Below are positions 1 to 8,643 of a stretch of 64,000 bases of DNA, in pieces. Source of the DNA: Pseudomonas caricapapayae (GTDB lineage Bacteria > Pseudomonadota > Gammaproteobacteria > Pseudomonadales > Pseudomonadaceae). Every line of letters starts with the position of its first letter. Within the stretch, counting starts at the first letter, position 1. The position numbers and the translations under genes are program-made. Below the pieces are notes generated by a model. That model searched no databases, was not told where the DNA came from, and saw only the letters and a list, made by a program, of their open reading frames with translations. The stretch lies in the NCBI RefSeq assembly GCF_001400735.1, contig NZ_LJPW01000172.1:1-64000 (forward strand). Reading direction: 5' to 3'.

Positions 1-315
1 CTCGCCGAGGGGCGAAAAGCAGACCTGAGTCGAACCCACAATCCACCTGACATCCCAGAACCGCTTTGTGACGCAGAGCGTCACGAACTGCGTGTCGACG
101 CGGAGCGTCGGCACGATAATCATCCGTGCCTTCAGCCCAACTGCTTTAAAACGCTTTTCAACCGCGATGGCACAGACGACGCAGAGTACGACGTAAGTGA
201 CCTGAGTCGAACCCCAATCCCCCTGACCTCTCAAAACCGCTTTGTTACGCCGAGCATTGGCACAGGTGTCAGTAAGATAATATCCACAGGGCGCGGCAAA
301 GCCCCACACTGGGGC
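1..315. repeat. Non-coding repeat tract before trmL
   Basis: No credible gene is seen here. Two imperfect direct repeats of about 52 bases lie at 22-74 and 199-249; both run from GACCTGAGTCGAACCC to CGCTTTGT. Between them, at 68-117, is a diverged copy of the palindromic repeat that also forms the tandem array near 36-37 kb (GTGACGCAGAGCGTCAC, then GACGCGGAGCGTC, then CACGATA). Confidence 0.7.
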
Positions 316-771
316 CTAAGCAAATCCGTGCTGGCGCCAGGCCTCATAAACCGCCACAGCGACGGTGTTGGACAGATTCAGACTACGGCAGCCTTCACGC
401 ATGGGCAGCCGCAGTCGGTTGTCGCTGCTCAGCGAGTCGAGAATATCGGCGGGCAGGCCACGGCTTTCCGGGCCGAACAGAAATGCGTCACCTGGCTCAA
501 AGCTGGCATCGTGAAAAGGTCGCGAGCCCTTGGTGGTGAAAGCGAACAGCCTCGGATTGCCGATCTTCTCCAGACAGCTTGCCAGGTCAGCATGCGTCTG
601 CAGCGTGGCATACTCGTGATAGTCGAGTCCGGCACGGCGCAAGCGCTTGTCGTCCAGCTCGAAACCCAAGGGTTCGATCAAATGCAGGGTGCAGCCACTG
701 TTGGCGCATAGCCTGATGACATTGCCGGTATTCGGCGGAATTTCTGGTTGAAAAAGGATGACGTGAAACAT
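316..771 (-). CDS. trmL: tRNA (cytidine(34)-2'-O)-methyltransferase TrmL
   Basis: SPOUT-class methyltransferase that 2'-O-methylates the wobble nucleotide of tRNA-Leu isoacceptors using S-adenosylmethionine. The 151-residue length matches the family (about 155). Visible motifs are the N-terminal PEIPPNTGNVIRL at residues 9-21, FGPESRGLP near residue 100, and the C-terminal LNLSNTVAVAVYEAW that forms the trefoil-knot cofactor site. The open frame extends further upstream, but the family N-terminus MFHVILFQP fixes the start at 771. That start codon overlaps the region just ahead of the divergent small gene on the plus strand. Confidence 0.95.
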   Translation of the reverse strand: MFHVILFQPEIPPNTGNVIRLCANSGCTLHLIEPLGFELDDKRLRRAGLDYHEYATLQTHADLASCLEKIGNPRLFAFTTKGSRPFHDASFEPGDAFLFGPESRGLPADILDSLSSDNRLRLPMREGCRSLNLSNTVAVAVYEAWRQHGFA

Positions 772-796
772 GCACGGCTCCGAACGAAAGGACGGG

Positions 797-1210
797 ATGC
801 ATTCTACCCCTGAAGAGGACCCGAGGCCGAAGCTGTGGCCGCGTGTTCTTGGTTCGATGGCAATTGTCGGCTTTACCGTGGGCACCATTATCGGTCGTCT
901 GCAGCAACCTGACCCGGTTGAACTGGAACAGATCGAGGAGTTGCCAGCCGGGCTGGCGCTCTGGTTCAACGAAGAGCCGAAGTATCGCGGTGCCACTGTC
1001 GATGGTGCAGTGGTGCTCAACGTCGATGCTTCAGGGCAGCCGTGGACGGGCCAACTGAGGTTCGACAATAGGGTTGCACGCTGGAAGGTTGAACGAGGAG
1101 AGAAGGGGTTGGTGCTGACGCTCCTGGCAGCCCGTCCGCTTCATGGCGACTGGCGCACTGAGAAGGTGGACGGGCGCTGGAGACTGGAGGTCAGTCTCCG
1201 GGAGGAATAA
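797..1210 (+). CDS. Small single-pass membrane protein, unknown function
   Basis: Protein of 137 residues that I cannot assign to a named family. It starts with a charged, proline-rich stretch, followed by one hydrophobic segment at about residues 19-33 that would anchor it in the inner membrane. A mostly polar domain of about 100 residues, with a beta-rich look, follows. The ATG at 797 is chosen because AAAGGA lies about five bases upstream; an in-frame ATG at 770 is possible but overlaps the trmL start. It is divergent from trmL and stands alone. Coding bias agrees with a real gene. Confidence 0.7.
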   Translation: MHSTPEEDPRPKLWPRVLGSMAIVGFTVGTIIGRLQQPDPVELEQIEELPAGLALWFNEEPKYRGATVDGAVVLNVDASGQPWTGQLRFDNRVARWKVERGEKGLVLTLLAARPLHGDWRTEKVDGRWRLEVSLREE

Positions 1211-1557
1211 AAGAGGGGAATCCCCGGCCTGCCTGTACCAAGGTCCCCAAAACTGGTGATGTAATACCTATTGCAGAGTGCGTGCCAGTTTTGAGAATTA
1301 ATCCGAAAGAACAGGCTCGGCTAGTCATATCCGGTTAAGCACCGCTTGAGTCCTGAATCCCGAAAAATCAACAAACTACTGAATTTTATGGGTATTTTCT
1401 GAAAGTCAGGTGCCTCGGGTTGATTGCGGAAATACCCGATGTGAATCGTTGGTGCTGACGCCGCAAATCCTGCAAGCCGCGTCGGACGCGGTTGCCCATC
1501 GTCTGACGATGCACTCAATTTGCGCATCATCACGCCATACACACCCATACTGATGCA
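1211..1557. other. Gene-free stretch between the small membrane gene and tauC
   Basis: A 75-codon minus-strand frame (1321-1548) exists but has no recognisable product and no clear Shine-Dalgarno. In E. coli the position downstream of tauC holds tauD (taurine dioxygenase). No TauD-like residues are seen here in any frame. Confidence 0.5.
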
Positions 1558-2421
1558 TTAACGCGGTTGGTCCTGCCAAGGCACCAGCTTGCGTTGCAGT
1601 GCACGCAGGCCCAGTTCCATGGCAAACGCGATGACGGCAATCACCAGAATCCCCAGCACCACAACGTCGGTCACCAGAAACTGCGCTGCCGACTGCACCA
1701 TGAACCCAAGCCCGCTGGTGGCGGCGATCAGCTCTGCCGCCACCAGTGTCGACCAGCCCACGCCCAGGCCGATGCGGATCCCGGTAAGGATGTCCGGGAG
1801 CGCGCCGGGCAGGACCACATGACGAATCAACTGCCAGCGTGTTGCGCCCAGTGACTGTGCTGCTCGCACTTTGGCCGGGTCAACGGTGCGAACTCCGGTG
1901 GCGGTAGCAATGGCAATTGGCGCGAAGATCGCCAGATAAATCAGCAACACTTTGGAGAATTCGCCGATACCGAACCAGATAACGATCAGCGGCAGGTAGG
2001 CCAGCGGTGGTATCGGTCTGTAAAATTCGATCAGAGGGTCGAAGATGCCTCGCGCAACGCGGTTGTGGCCGATGGCGATTCCCACCGGGATGGCCGTCAC
2101 AATCGCTGCGCCCAGGGCCAGACCGATGCGTTGCAGGCTGGCATGCAGATGCTGCCAGAGTGTGGAGTCCATGTAGCCTTTGGTTGCCAGCAGCCAGCCT
2201 TTGCTCAGCACATCCGCTGGCGACGGCAGGAACAGCGGTTCGATCCAGCCCGCGGCAGTCACGGCCCACCAGAGGGTCAGCAACGCTGCGAGGGTCAGCA
2301 CGCTGATCGCTCTGGTGCCTGGATACGAGGCAGCAGCTTGCTCGGCCAACGGTTTGGCGATGCTTGCCAGGTTGTGGCGATCCATCGGCTCATGGCCGCT
2401 TACAGGCTCATGGCTGCTCAT
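1558..2421 (-). CDS. tauC: Taurine ABC transporter permease TauC
   Basis: Inner-membrane permease of the nitrate/sulfonate/taurine (NrtB/SsuC/TauC) type, 287 residues. An N-terminal polar stretch of about 40 residues precedes six hydrophobic segments. The cytoplasmic EAA-type loop reads AAQSLGATRWQLIRHVVLPG and would contact the TauB ATPase. The start at 2421 gives an ATGA overlap with the tauB stop, so the two are translationally coupled; a longer upstream frame runs through tauB and is not used. The partner genes are tauB and tauA just upstream. The downstream tauD found in E. coli is absent. Confidence 0.93.
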   Translation of the reverse strand: MSSHEPVSGHEPMDRHNLASIAKPLAEQAAASYPGTRAISVLTLAALLTLWWAVTAAGWIEPLFLPSPADVLSKGWLLATKGYMDSTLWQHLHASLQRIGLALGAAIVTAIPVGIAIGHNRVARGIFDPLIEFYRPIPPLAYLPLIVIWFGIGEFSKVLLIYLAIFAPIAIATATGVRTVDPAKVRAAQSLGATRWQLIRHVVLPGALPDILTGIRIGLGVGWSTLVAAELIAATSGLGFMVQSAAQFLVTDVVVLGILVIAVIAFAMELGLRALQRKLVPWQDQPR

Positions 2422-3203
2422 AGACGCTGCTCCCGAGTGCGTTGGGAGAACACCCTGGCCAGCACATGTTCGCGGGTCTCGATGAAATGTGGATCGGATT
2501 TTATCGCACGGGCCGATTCGCCAGCGCTGTAGCGACGGCTGAAGTCCAGGTGCAGATGCTCGTCGACCCGACCGGGGCTGGGGGCGAGCAGAACAAGATC
2601 GGTGGCGAGGAAAACCGCCTCTTCTATATCGTGCGTTATCAGAAACACTGGCTTGGCGGTACGGTGCCACACTTGCAGCAACAGCTCCTGCATCTGTTCG
2701 CGGGTGAAAGCGTCCAGTGCCCCGAACGGCTCGTCCATCAACAGGATGCGCGGGTCGGCTGCCAACGCTCTGGCCAGACCGACGCGTTGTCGTTGCCCGC
2801 CGGACAGCTGCCATATTCGCCTTTGATCAAAGCCGACCAGATCCACCAGTGCCAACATCTCCCGTGCTCTTGCTTCGCGTTCTGCACGGCTGACACCTGC
2901 CAGTTCAAGACCAAATGCAACATTGGCCAACACATCCTGCCAAGGCAGCAAAGCATCGTCCTGAAACACTACACCGCGCTCGGCGCTCGGCCCCTCGACG
3001 ACAATCCCGTCAAGGGTAATGCGACCGCTGTCGGGTTTGATAAAGCCTGCAATCAGGTTCAGCAACGAGGTCTTACCGCTGCCGGAGGGGCCAAGCGCGA
3101 CCAGCAGTTGCTGCGGGCCCAGGCTCAGATTGATGTCCGCCAGCACCGGTGCCGCTGCACCGGGATACTGTGCGCCAATGCGCTCCAGCCGCAACAGGGC
3201 CAT
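2418..3203 (-). CDS. tauB: Taurine ABC transporter ATP-binding protein TauB
   Basis: ABC ATPase that drives taurine import, 261 residues. Walker A is GPSGSGKT at residues 38-45, the signature LSGGQRQR at 133-140, Walker B ILLMDEP at 153-159, and the switch histidine is at 191. The ATG at 3203 is preceded by AAGGAG at a good distance; an ATG seven codons upstream lacks this. It lies 43 bases downstream of tauA and overlaps tauC by four bases. Regulation by sulfate starvation through CysB/Cbl-type factors is known for such operons and is inferred here. Confidence 0.94.
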   Translation of the reverse strand: MALLRLERIGAQYPGAAAPVLADINLSLGPQQLLVALGPSGSGKTSLLNLIAGFIKPDSGRITLDGIVVEGPSAERGVVFQDDALLPWQDVLANVAFGLELAGVSRAEREARAREMLALVDLVGFDQRRIWQLSGGQRQRVGLARALAADPRILLMDEPFGALDAFTREQMQELLLQVWHRTAKPVFLITHDIEEAVFLATDLVLLAPSPGRVDEHLHLDFSRRYSAGESARAIKSDPHFIETREHVLARVFSQRTREQRL

Positions 3204-3217
3204 GCCGTGTCTCCTTT

Positions 3218-3251
3218 TAATCAAGGCGCTTAGCTAATCAAGGCGCTTAGC
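3218..3251. repeat. 17-bp tandem duplication over the tauA stop
   Basis: The 17-base word TAATCAAGGCGCTTAGC occurs twice with no gap, at 3218-3234 and 3235-3251. The second copy contains the tauA stop codon (3247-3249); the other lies in the tauA-tauB spacer. It lengthens the spacer without changing either protein. Confidence 0.9.
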
Positions 3252-4224
3252 GAGGAATGAACCGGGTGCTGACGTAAGGCGAATAGTCAGGTAGAGGCGC
3301 GTCTACCTTGCCCTGCTCTTTAAGGAATGCTGCAGTTTTGCTCACGGCCTCAATGGTTGGTGCGCCCAGCAACGCCGTCTGTTCGGCAGCCAGCGGGTAG
3401 ACGTTGCCTTGCAACAGCGCAGGAACGTCAGACGCCTTGGCACCTGACAGCCTGGTCAGCTTGTCGATATTGGCCGGGTTGGCGATCCATGCAGCGGGGT
3501 CCTGGCGATAGTGGGCATAGGCATCGAGCGTCACTTTGGCGAATGCACTGACAATCTCCGGATGTTTGCTGGCGAAGTCCTTGCGCACGATCCATGCATC
3601 GAAGGTAGGGGCTCCGACCTTGGCCAGTTCGCCGGAGGTGATCAGCACCTTGCCGGTTTCCTTTGCGACGCCCAGTGCGGGGTCCCAGACATAGGTGGCG
3701 TCGATGTCGCCGCGCTTCCAGGCTGCAGCAATGGCGGGCGGCGCAAGGTTGAGGATCGTGACCCTCGCCGGATCGATGTTCCAGTGTTTGAGTGCAGCGA
3801 GCAGGCTGTAATGGCCGGTGGAGACAAAGGGCACGGCTACCTTCTTGCCGATCAGGTCCTGCGGCGAGTCGATCCCCGAGCCATTGCGGGCGACCAGCGC
3901 TTCGGCAGCGCCAATCTGCGTTGCAACCAGGAATGCCTCAACCGGGAGTTTGCGCGTAGCGGCTGCTGTGAAGGGGCTTGAACCGAGATAACCGATCTGT
4001 ACATCGCCGGAAGCGACTGCTGTCATGACGTCCGCCCCGTTATCGAATTTGCGCCAGGAGATTTTCGAGTCGGTGGCTTTTTCATACGCGTTATCGGCCT
4101 GGGCAACCTTGGCCGGGTCGACGGTCGTCTGGTATGCAACGGTAAAGTCGGCTGCTTGTGCGATGAATGTTGTGCCAGTCAACGACAGTGCAATCAGCAG
4201 GCGCAGGGGAAAATGCAGTTTCAT
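3247..4224 (-). CDS. tauA: Taurine-binding periplasmic protein TauA
   Basis: Substrate-binding protein of the taurine ABC importer, 325 residues. A signal peptide with cleavage after AQA at residue 24 sends it to the periplasm. The mature protein has the NMT1/SsuA-like bilobal fold (GYLGSSPFTAAATR, GKKVAVPFVSTGHYSLLAAL, DATYVWDPALG). First gene of tauABC. The AT-rich 60 bases upstream (4260-4330) are the likely promoter and activator-binding area. A close relative could bind other small sulfonates, so the exact substrate is inferred from similarity to TauA and from context. Confidence 0.92.
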   Translation of the reverse strand: MKLHFPLRLLIALSLTGTTFIAQAADFTVAYQTTVDPAKVAQADNAYEKATDSKISWRKFDNGADVMTAVASGDVQIGYLGSSPFTAAATRKLPVEAFLVATQIGAAEALVARNGSGIDSPQDLIGKKVAVPFVSTGHYSLLAALKHWNIDPARVTILNLAPPAIAAAWKRGDIDATYVWDPALGVAKETGKVLITSGELAKVGAPTFDAWIVRKDFASKHPEIVSAFAKVTLDAYAHYRQDPAAWIANPANIDKLTRLSGAKASDVPALLQGNVYPLAAEQTALLGAPTIEAVSKTAAFLKEQGKVDAPLPDYSPYVSTRFIPR

Positions 4225-4983
4225 GGTGGCGCTCCGAATCAGACGAGCCGGGTACTGGCTGGATTAGGAGCCTAAGTGATCTAAGAAATTACAAATAAAT
4301 AACTTTTAGATATTAGCTTATGAAAGGTTTTTGTCCGCTTGTCTGCACATCAGGGGCTGTTACGCATCTGCCAATCGGCTCAGGTGGGAGACGCCGGACA
4401 CCGAAATTGCTTTTTTGTTCACCTGGACTACCCTTGAGCGCGTGTCTCAGACGGTCGAAAACGCCAAAAAAAGCCTGTTTTAAACGGTTTTTAGAAATTA
4501 TTTCACGATGGCATAGCGCCAGACGTCAAAGTGGTGACAACTGTCATATTTCTTCACTAACCTCTCTGAAGTGCCCGTTTTACAAGGCTTTTACTAGCAG
4601 GGGGATTACACCTTGCCGTTGGCGAGAGTGACCGGCTGGTTTGGATTTGACCGGTAAGTGGCACAAAACGAAATGATCTGACGAGCGGTACCAAAATAAA
4701 TTTTGGGAATTACGCAATTAGGTCGATACACTCCGTGACGTCCTGGCTGACACGAGTTGTGACATATACCTGATTGTTATCAGGAACTGACAAACGGTTC
4801 CTTTTGGGCATGAAGAATTTTCACTAACGTTCGGCCACCGACATGCGCGGTCTAGTCAAAAGTCGGGGTGTACAGAATCCATTGACCTCCAGGTCGGGAC
4901 TGTCGCCTATCGCAATATCTCTGGGTCAGGGCAACGCCCGGCACCAGAGACATAAAAAATTAGATTCACGAGGAGCGTAGTTA
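4225..4983. promoter_or_regulatory. Long divergent intergenic region, tauA / porin
   Basis: About 760 bases with no convincing gene; a 103-codon plus frame at 4320-4631 has unlikely composition and no matching family. The tauA-proximal end (4265-4330) is very AT-rich. A short perfect hairpin, CCTGAT-TGTT-ATCAGG, lies at 4769-4784. The porin Shine-Dalgarno AGGAG is at 4971-4975, eight bases before its ATG. The length suggests separate promoters and operators for sulfur-starvation control of both sides, which is inference. Confidence 0.55.
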
Positions 4984-6342
4984 ATGAAGAAGTCCACCCT
5001 GGCCTTGGCCGTAACCGTCGGTGTATTGGCCCAGCAGGCCGGTGCAGCTGGTTTCCTTGAAGACAGCAAAGCGTCCGTTAGTTCTCGTACTCTGTATTTC
5101 GACAACGATTTCCGCGAAGGCACTACCCACAACAACCGTGAGACGGCCACTGGCCTGAAATTCGACTACTTGTCGGGCTTCACTCAAGGCACTGTTGGTT
5201 TCGGTCTGGACGTCCAGGGATTGGTCGGTGTTCACCTTGATGGCGGTCGTGGTAACCACGCAGCTGCAGCAAACGGCGGTATTCTGCCTACTGACACTGA
5301 TGGTTCTGCGGTCAGCGAGTGGAGCCGTCTGGGCGCCAACGGCAAGGTACGCTTCTCGAAAACCGAACTGAAAGTCGGTAACGCATTGGCACCTAACCTG
5401 CCAATCCTGGTCAGCAACGACGGTCGTCTTCTGCCTCAGGCTTTCCAGGGCGGCATCCTGACTTCCAAGGATCTGGACACCGTTACCTTCACGGCGGGTC
5501 AGTTGAACAAGTCCATCGGCCGTGCTTCGAGCAACTGGACTGACCTGTCCATCGCCGGTGCTTCCGAGACTGCCGATCAGTTCCGCTTCGCCGGTGCTGA
5601 CTGGAAAGTTACCAAAGACCTGACCCTGCAGTACTACTACGCCAACCTGGAAGACTTCTACAAGCAACACTTCCTGGGTCTGGTTCATGTCTACCCGATC
5701 AGCGACAACCAGTCCTTCAAGACTGACCTGCGTTATTTCAACAGCAGCTCTGACGGCAAGAACAGCGACGCCGCGACGGGCTACCGTTTCAACAACAACA
5801 ACGGCTATGCCAAGAACGCTGGCGAAGTGGATAACTCCACCTGGTCTGCCATGTTCACCTACTCGTTGGGTGGCCATGCATTGATGGTTGGCCATCAACA
5901 GGTTGGCGATGACGGCGGTATGGTTTTCCTGAACCAGGGCAACGTAACCAAGAACGGCACCAGCACTTCGAGTCTTGAAGGCAACGGCGGTTCCAGCTTC
6001 TACCTGTTCACTGACTCGATGATCAACGGCTTCAACCGCGCGGGTGAAAACACCACGTTCGGTCAGTACTCGTATGACTTCGCCAAAGTGGGTGTTCCAG
6101 GCCTGAAAGCAGCAGTTGCTTACCTGCACGCAGACGACATTCGCGACCGTACTACCGGCAAGGAAGAGTACTCGGAGTGGGAAACCGACATGCGCGTTGA
6201 CTACGTGATCCAGAGCGGTCCGTTGAAAGGCTTCGGCACCACCCTGCGTCACGGTACTTACCGTGCCGATGGCGACCTGAACAACTCGACCAACACTGAC
6301 CAGACCCGCCTGATCTTCAACTACACCTACAACTTCATGTAA
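4984..6342 (+). CDS. OprD-family outer-membrane porin (OprE-like)
   Basis: Outer-membrane specific channel of the Pseudomonas OprD superfamily, 452 residues. A signal peptide with cleavage near AGA-A (residues 20-23) is followed by FLEDSKASVSSRTLYFDNDFR, typical of OprD/OprE proteins. Regular alternating beta-strands end in an aromatic C-terminal strand (YTYNFM). The protein resembles the OprE group rather than the basic-amino-acid channel OprD itself. It stands between tauABC and lsfA/ssu, so a role in passage of sulfonates or other organosulfur compounds is inferred from context. A terminator follows directly. Confidence 0.88.
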   Translation: MKKSTLALAVTVGVLAQQAGAAGFLEDSKASVSSRTLYFDNDFREGTTHNNRETATGLKFDYLSGFTQGTVGFGLDVQGLVGVHLDGGRGNHAAAANGGILPTDTDGSAVSEWSRLGANGKVRFSKTELKVGNALAPNLPILVSNDGRLLPQAFQGGILTSKDLDTVTFTAGQLNKSIGRASSNWTDLSIAGASETADQFRFAGADWKVTKDLTLQYYYANLEDFYKQHFLGLVHVYPISDNQSFKTDLRYFNSSSDGKNSDAATGYRFNNNNGYAKNAGEVDNSTWSAMFTYSLGGHALMVGHQQVGDDGGMVFLNQGNVTKNGTSTSSLEGNGGSSFYLFTDSMINGFNRAGENTTFGQYSYDFAKVGVPGLKAAVAYLHADDIRDRTTGKEEYSEWETDMRVDYVIQSGPLKGFGTTLRHGTYRADGDLNNSTNTDQTRLIFNYTYNFM

Positions 6343-6360
6343 GTGTATTGAGGTCCAGAG

Positions 6361-6390
6361 AAACCCCGCCTCGTGCGGGGTTTCTTTTGC
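6361..6390 (+). terminator. Rho-independent terminator of the porin gene
   Basis: Perfect nine-base stem AAACCCCGC / GCGGGGTTT with a five-base loop, followed by CTTTTGCC, 18 bases after the porin stop codon. Confidence 0.9.
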
Positions 6391-6511
6391 CTGTTTTTTG
6401 ATATTCCCGACAGCTATAGGAGGCGCATTATTTATTCTTTTTAACTTCCCTGGACAGGGTGCACAGTAGTGCTATACCAAGGCCTACCCGATACAGACAA
6501 GGAGCAACACC

Positions 6512-7150
6512 ATGACACTGCGACTTGGCGACATCGCCCCTGACTTCGAGCAGAAATCCAGCGAAGGTCGTATCCGTTTCCACGAATGGCTCGGCGATAG
6601 CTGGGGGGTATTGTTTTCTCATCCTGCCGACTTCACGCCGGTCTGCACCACCGAGCTGGGCTTCACCGCCAAATTGAAAGACGAGTTCGCCAGGCGCGGT
6701 GTGAAAGCCATTGCGCTGTCGGTAGACCCGGTTGATTCGCATATCAAGTGGATCGACGACATCAACACCACGCAAAACACCCAGGTCAACTTCCCGATTC
6801 TGGCCGATGCCGACCGCAAGGTCTCCGACCTGTATGACCTTATTCATCCCAATGCCAACGACACGCTGACTGTGCGCTCGTTGTTCGTGATCGATCCGAA
6901 CAAGAAGGTGCGCCTGACGATTACTTATCCAGCGAGTACCGGGCGTAATTTCCACGAGATTCTGCGCGTTATCGACTCGCTGCAATTGACCGACAACTAC
7001 AAGGTCGCCACGCCCGCCAACTGGGTGGACGGCGATGACGTAGTGATTGTGCCGTCGATCAAGGACGAAGCCGAAATCAAACAACGCTTTCCCAAGGGCT
7101 ACAAGGCCGTCACACCTTATCTGCGCCTGACACCTCAGCCAAACCGCTGA
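6512..7150 (+). CDS. lsfA: 1-Cys peroxiredoxin LsfA
   Basis: Thiol peroxidase of the Prx6 (1-Cys) class, 212 residues. It reduces hydrogen peroxide and organic hydroperoxides in the cytoplasm. The peroxidatic cysteine is Cys45 in HPADFTPVCTTELGF, with the Prx Pro and Thr of PxxxTxxC present. There is a long C-terminal thioredoxin-like extension (ANWVDGDDVVIVPS) and no second resolving Cys in a typical 2-Cys position. The name comes from Pseudomonas, where LsfA is induced by sulfate limitation, and its place between taurine and sulfonate transport genes agrees. AAGGAG precedes the ATG by eight bases. A strong terminator follows. Confidence 0.93.
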   Translation: MTLRLGDIAPDFEQKSSEGRIRFHEWLGDSWGVLFSHPADFTPVCTTELGFTAKLKDEFARRGVKAIALSVDPVDSHIKWIDDINTTQNTQVNFPILADADRKVSDLYDLIHPNANDTLTVRSLFVIDPNKKVRLTITYPASTGRNFHEILRVIDSLQLTDNYKVATPANWVDGDDVVIVPSIKDEAEIKQRFPKGYKAVTPYLRLTPQPNR

Positions 7151-7179
7151 TTTTCGATCTACCAAGCGTGGGGTTATTC

Positions 7180-7204
7180 GGGCCGATTTATCGGCCCTTT
7201 TTTA
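7180..7204 (+). terminator. Rho-independent terminator of lsfA
   Basis: Stem GGGCCGA / TCGGCCC with a TTTA loop and a run of seven T, 30 bases past the lsfA stop. Confidence 0.93.
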
Positions 7205-7250
7205 TGGCGTTCGAGCACCTCTCGTTCACTTCAGTGCCGGACCATCAAGG

Positions 7251-7492
7251 CAGGACGCAGAGCGTTCAGAACGGCATGCGACGCGGAGCGTCGCACGGTA
7301 GTCGACGTGCCTGGCGCGGCGCACTCAGATTAAGCATCTCACGGTAGTCGAGACCATCGTTCCTCACGCTCCAGCGTGGGAATGCGGTGTGTGACGCTCT
7401 GCGTCACAAATCTTCGTCGCGCCGCAGAGCCAGGGTCGGACGCAGAGCGTCCAGAACGGCATGCGCCGCGGAGCGTCGCACGATAGTTGAAA
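7251..7492. repeat. Diverged copies of the GACGCAGAGCGTC repeat family
   Basis: Two or more degenerate units of the family tandemly repeated at 36.3-37.5 kb. Visible words are GGACGCAGAGCGTTCAGAACGGCATGC cut short, GACGCGGAGCGTCGCACGGTAG, TCGTTCCTCACGCTCCAGCG, GTGACGCTCTGCGTCAC and a terminal CACGATAG. No gene is seen. In P. putida-type clusters, ssuE lies between lsfA and ssuA; here only this repeat tract is found. Confidence 0.8.
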
Positions 7493-7649
7493 AATAGTGC
7501 GGCCCTTCATATTCACTTACGGAATAACTAAATGAAAAAATAAGATTTATAGATATAAAAAAGTGCTGTTAAGGTCGTGCCTATTCCCGCCTTGTTCGTC
7601 TCCTACAGGCCGATCAGGCACTGGCCAACACCCCGCTAAAGGAGCGCAT
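7493..7649 (+). promoter_or_regulatory. AT-rich upstream region of ssuA
   Basis: A markedly AT-rich stretch (about 7495-7565, with GGAATAACTAAATG and runs of A) precedes ssuA. It resembles in composition the region ahead of tauA, and both are expected targets of CysB-type sulfur-starvation activators. No exact operator can be fixed by eye. The ssuA Shine-Dalgarno AAAGGAG lies just before its ATG. Confidence 0.45.
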
Positions 7650-8615
7650 ATGCGCACTGTCATTTTGCGTCGAAGTCTTGTCGCGCTGTTTGCTGCTGCG
7701 GTCGCTCTTGGTGCGGTCACGCAGGCCCAGGCGGAAGACCTGCGCATCGGTTATCAGAAATACGGCACGCTGGTGCTGCTCAAGGCCAAGGGCTCGCTGG
7801 AAAAGCGTCTGGCCGAGCAGGGCGTCAAGGTTCAATGGACAGAGTTCCCCGGTGGCCCGCAGCTGCTTGAAGGTCTGAACGTAGGCTCCATCGACTTCGG
7901 TGTAACCGGCGAAACACCGCCTGTCTTCGCCCAGGCCGCTGGCGCGGACCTGCTGTACGTGGCTTACGAGCCACCGGCGCCGACCAGTGAAGCGATCCTG
8001 GTGCCCAAGGATTCCCCTGTTACCTCGGTCAAAGACCTGAAAGGCAAGAAAGTCGTCCTCAATAAAGGTTCGAACGTCCATTACCTGTTGGTCAAGGCGC
8101 TGGAAGATGCGGGCCTGAAATACACCGACATCCAGACTGTCTTCCTGCCTCCGGCCGATGCGCGCGCCGCTTTCGAGCGCGGCAGCGTAGACGCCTGGGT
8201 CATCTGGGACCCGTACCAGGCTGCCGCGGAAAAACAATTACAGGCGCGGACCTTGAAAGACGGCACCGGCATCGTCGACAACCACCAGTTCTATCTGGCG
8301 ACCAAGCCTTACGCGCAAAAGAACCCGAAGGTGATTCAAGCCCTGGTGGAAGAAGTTCGTGCAGTGGGCGAATGGTCCAAGGCTCATCCTGACGAAGTGA
8401 CGCAACAGGTCGCGCCGTTGCTGGGGCTGCCCGCCGACATCACCCTGACTTCAGTAAAACGCCAAGGCTACGGTGCACTGTTCATAACTCCACCGGTTGT
8501 AGCGGCGCAGCAGAAAATTGCCGACACCTTCTATCAGCTCAAACTGATTCCAAAGCCGCTCAGCATCGCTGATGTGGTCTGGACACCTCCTGCTGCTGTT
8601 GCTCAAGCACAGTGA
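7650..8615 (+). CDS. ssuA: Aliphatic sulfonate-binding protein SsuA
   Basis: Periplasmic substrate-binding protein of the sulfonate ABC importer, 321 residues. A signal peptide with cleavage after AQA is at residue 28. The mature protein starts EDLRIGYQKYGTLVLLKA, typical of SsuA, followed by the ETPPVFAQAAGADLLYVAYEPP ligand lobe (quoted in part as a family trait) and DAWVIWDPYQAAAEKQ. The ATG at 7650 has AAAGGAG five bases upstream, so the 29-codon upstream extension is rejected. First gene of ssuA-ssuC-ssuB-ssuF. Only 28 bases separate it from ssuC, which leaves no room for the ssuD monooxygenase found there in P. putida and P. aeruginosa. Confidence 0.92.
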   Translation: MRTVILRRSLVALFAAAVALGAVTQAQAEDLRIGYQKYGTLVLLKAKGSLEKRLAEQGVKVQWTEFPGGPQLLEGLNVGSIDFGVTGETPPVFAQAAGADLLYVAYEPPAPTSEAILVPKDSPVTSVKDLKGKKVVLNKGSNVHYLLVKALEDAGLKYTDIQTVFLPPADARAAFERGSVDAWVIWDPYQAAAEKQLQARTLKDGTGIVDNHQFYLATKPYAQKNPKVIQALVEEVRAVGEWSKAHPDEVTQQVAPLLGLPADITLTSVKRQGYGALFITPPVVAAQQKIADTFYQLKLIPKPLSIADVVWTPPAAVAQAQ

Positions 8616-8643
8616 TCGTCAGGCCCTTCGAGGAGACAACTCC

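Noticed and set aside
1321..1548. 75-codon minus frame as a tauD remnant or small gene
   Set aside because: No TauD residues, no Shine-Dalgarno and no known family.
4320..4631. 103-codon plus frame in the tauA-porin gap
   Set aside because: Cys- and Arg-rich random-looking composition, AT-rich start and no ribosome site.
4981..6252. 423-codon minus frame opposite the porin gene
   Set aside because: Antisense shadow caused by high-GC codon use; the plus-strand porin has a signal peptide, family motifs, Shine-Dalgarno and terminator.
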